Below the pieces are notes generated by a model. It did no database searches. It was not told the origin of the DNA and saw nothing but the letters and a program-made list of their open reading frames with translations. Of a DNA stretch of 64,000 nt, positions 47,701 through 64,000 are shown piece after piece (position 1 is the stretch's first letter; each line of letters opens with the position of its first letter). Origin of the DNA: Imbricaverruca yamaguchii (lineage: Eukaryota > Arthropoda > Thecostraca > Neoverrucidae). The DNA is taken from positions 961,001 through 1,025,000 of the forward strand of contig JAOTOL010001459.1 in the NCBI GenBank assembly GCA_034440575.1, in the 5' to 3' direction. The translations under genes were made by a program, and so were the position numbers.

Positions 47701-48960
47701 GGTGGTTGCAGGATGTTGATAAAGCTTAATTTACTTTCCTTGTCCACAAGATAATTTGTGTTGGGAAGGTAGGGTGTAGGGTATCATGGAGAGCTATTTA
47801 TGTTATTACGATAAGTGGTTGTGCTGGTTTGCAGTGTGTGTCAACTTGGTGCTACATGATCCACCTTGGTTGAGATGCCCTAAAGTGGTAATCGCACACA
47901 GTGTGTGCCAACTGCATCAGCTGAGAGATGTCTACAATATTCCTGCTGGTTTGGTGGCATAGTGATACCCAAACAGTAAATGAAGGATATCTGGGTGTTT
48001 GTCACCCAGCATGGAAGCAAGTGAGCAATTGGAAGCAAATGATGCCCTCTTTTGGCAGGACTTACTTGGTCAGCATTGAGTATCTTGGCTGCTACTATCT
48101 AGCAGAATGTGACCTATGCTTAATGTGGTGTTACAGTGACATGTTGTTGGGTGCTGTGTGACCAAAGCAGTTAATGTGCCCTTAAGCCCAAACAACCAAC
48201 CAACCAGTAATGTGTTGTGAGCTGGTCGTCCTCTAGTTTAGTCTGTGTTAGTGTTGTGCAGCAGGATCTGAGTCTAGTGGGCAATACTAGCTTTAGGTGA
48301 TGTGGCTAACTTGGATTATTCAGTGTGTCAGACATTGATTTGATCTTGTAGATTTAGCTGGAGTGGTGAGGTGTGGAGGTGTGCTGTGTTCATATATTCT
48401 GGTGATGCTTGCAAATGTGGCCCCATAGGATGGCTTTGCAGTTGCCTACTGAGTATTCCATATTGCAGTAAGTTATACATGACTGGGCTTGGTTTGCAAG
48501 TCCATCTGCATGTATATTTCGATAAATATTTTTGTGATCATGATTCAGAGTAAAGAAATGTGTATCTTACAGGCTGCAGCTTGTTTAAGTTGGTTTGGAT
48601 AAGGCCAGATAGACTGGGTGGAGCAGTGATGAGTGCTGCCAATTTACTAGAGTCTGATTTGGAGCCTGAATAACTACTTGGGTGATTTTGAGTATCTTAA
48701 GAAGAGAGATGGAGTCCAGTATGGCCCCTATCTCAGTGTTGTTTCCAATGGTCACACTGGATATGCTATGCATACAAAACACAAAAATACATATGTACTT
48801 GAGTACTGGAGTAGTTGTGGGCAATAAAAGGAATAGTTTGTCTCAATATCGTGATGCCAGTGTATTCCACTCATATTCTAGTCTTCATGGCACAGTTTGA
48901 TCTCCCATGTAGCATGAGTCTCGGCTGTAGTCATGCTTACCAGACGTTTCTCTACCTGAC
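47701..48960. other. DNA upstream of the SLC39 start, no gene seen
   Basis: Contains a family 3 SINE tail at 48150-48206. Any leader exon or promoter of SLC39 probably lies in or beyond this stretch, but none could be placed. Confidence 0.35.
48150..48206 (+). mobile_element. SINE tail, family 3
   Basis: GCTGTGTGACCAAAGCAGTT then ATGTGCCCTTAAGCCCAAAC and a CAAC repeat. The same tail is at 62705-62775 (plus) and 12462-12530 (minus). Confidence 0.65.
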
Positions 48961-49012
48961 CATGGACACTGGCCGTGGTGTGCGATTTTCTCACCTTGCT
49001 ACCTCTTCGCAG

Positions 49013-49076
49013 GGAGTCGTGCCGCCAAGTGCGCCGTTGCGTCTTCCGCCGCCACTCGCGGTCGCCGGCTCCCGCG
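49013..49076 (+). other. Possible 5'UTR part of SLC39 exon 1 with upstream 3' splice site
   Basis: A pyrimidine-rich tract ending CTCTTCGCAG at 49012 is a good 3' splice site 64 bp before the start codon, so the UTR may be split with a leader exon further upstream. An open frame also runs in from 48975. The ATG at 49077 is preferred because a signal peptide begins exactly there. Confidence 0.4.

Positions 49077-64000
<14,924 letters not shown>

Overview
This is a stretch of nuclear genome from an animal, most likely an invertebrate. The two real genes are split by GT-AG introns, tRNA-derived SINEs and several non-LTR retrotransposon lineages are scattered between exons, and introns and intergenic DNA are full of micro- and minisatellites. 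A degenerate CCTAA (TTAGG-type) cluster and the mix of elements would fit an arthropod, perhaps a crustacean, but the sequence does not prove this.

Two protein-coding genes can be assembled exon by exon, with every junction keeping frame. On the minus strand, 25178 down to 3091, lies the 5' part of the orthologue of U2SURP (SR140), the U2 snRNP-associated spliceosome protein. Eight exons give 310 residues, through the RRM and into the linker before the SURP module; the rest lies to the left of the window. On the plus strand, 49077 to the right edge, lies a ZIP-family metal transporter of the SLC39A8/SLC39A14 type. Eight exons give 469 residues, lacking only about the last 15. The genes diverge head to head across about 24 kb of intergenic DNA.

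The U2SURP introns (1-25 kb) hold, from low to high coordinates: a decayed minus-strand LINE whose 3' end runs into a roughly 750-bp GGAC/AGAC microsatellite (5.8-9.6 kb); a 29-bp minisatellite split by two SINEs (10.4-11.1 kb); the 3' end of an RNase H-type LINE (12.5-13.2 kb); an 83-bp tandem array (13.8-14.6 kb); an R2-clade retrotransposon fragment with restriction-like endonuclease (15.8-17.8 kb); a broken gene of an unnamed repetitive family (21.4-22.8 kb); and the 3' end of a CR1-like LINE (24.2-25.1 kb).

The intergenic region (25-49 kb) holds more CR1-like pieces, two I-type retrotransposon fragments placed head to tail (27.4-33.0 kb), a ~153-bp satellite rich in AGGTCA half-sites (33.0-34.1 kb), an inverted pair of ~440-bp repeats, SINEs and AT-rich DNA.

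The most unusual feature is in the SLC39 gene. Five of its seven introns carry short tandem arrays whose unit resembles the adjacent exon-intron junction: four acceptors and one donor. The exon 5 donor side also has a 22-nt duplication. The arrays look as if they were seeded by splice sites and present rows of decoy splice sites beside the real ones. I know of no described system matching this; it is the main candidate for follow-up. The two genes have unrelated roles (pre-mRNA splicing; divalent metal uptake), and nothing suggests they work together.
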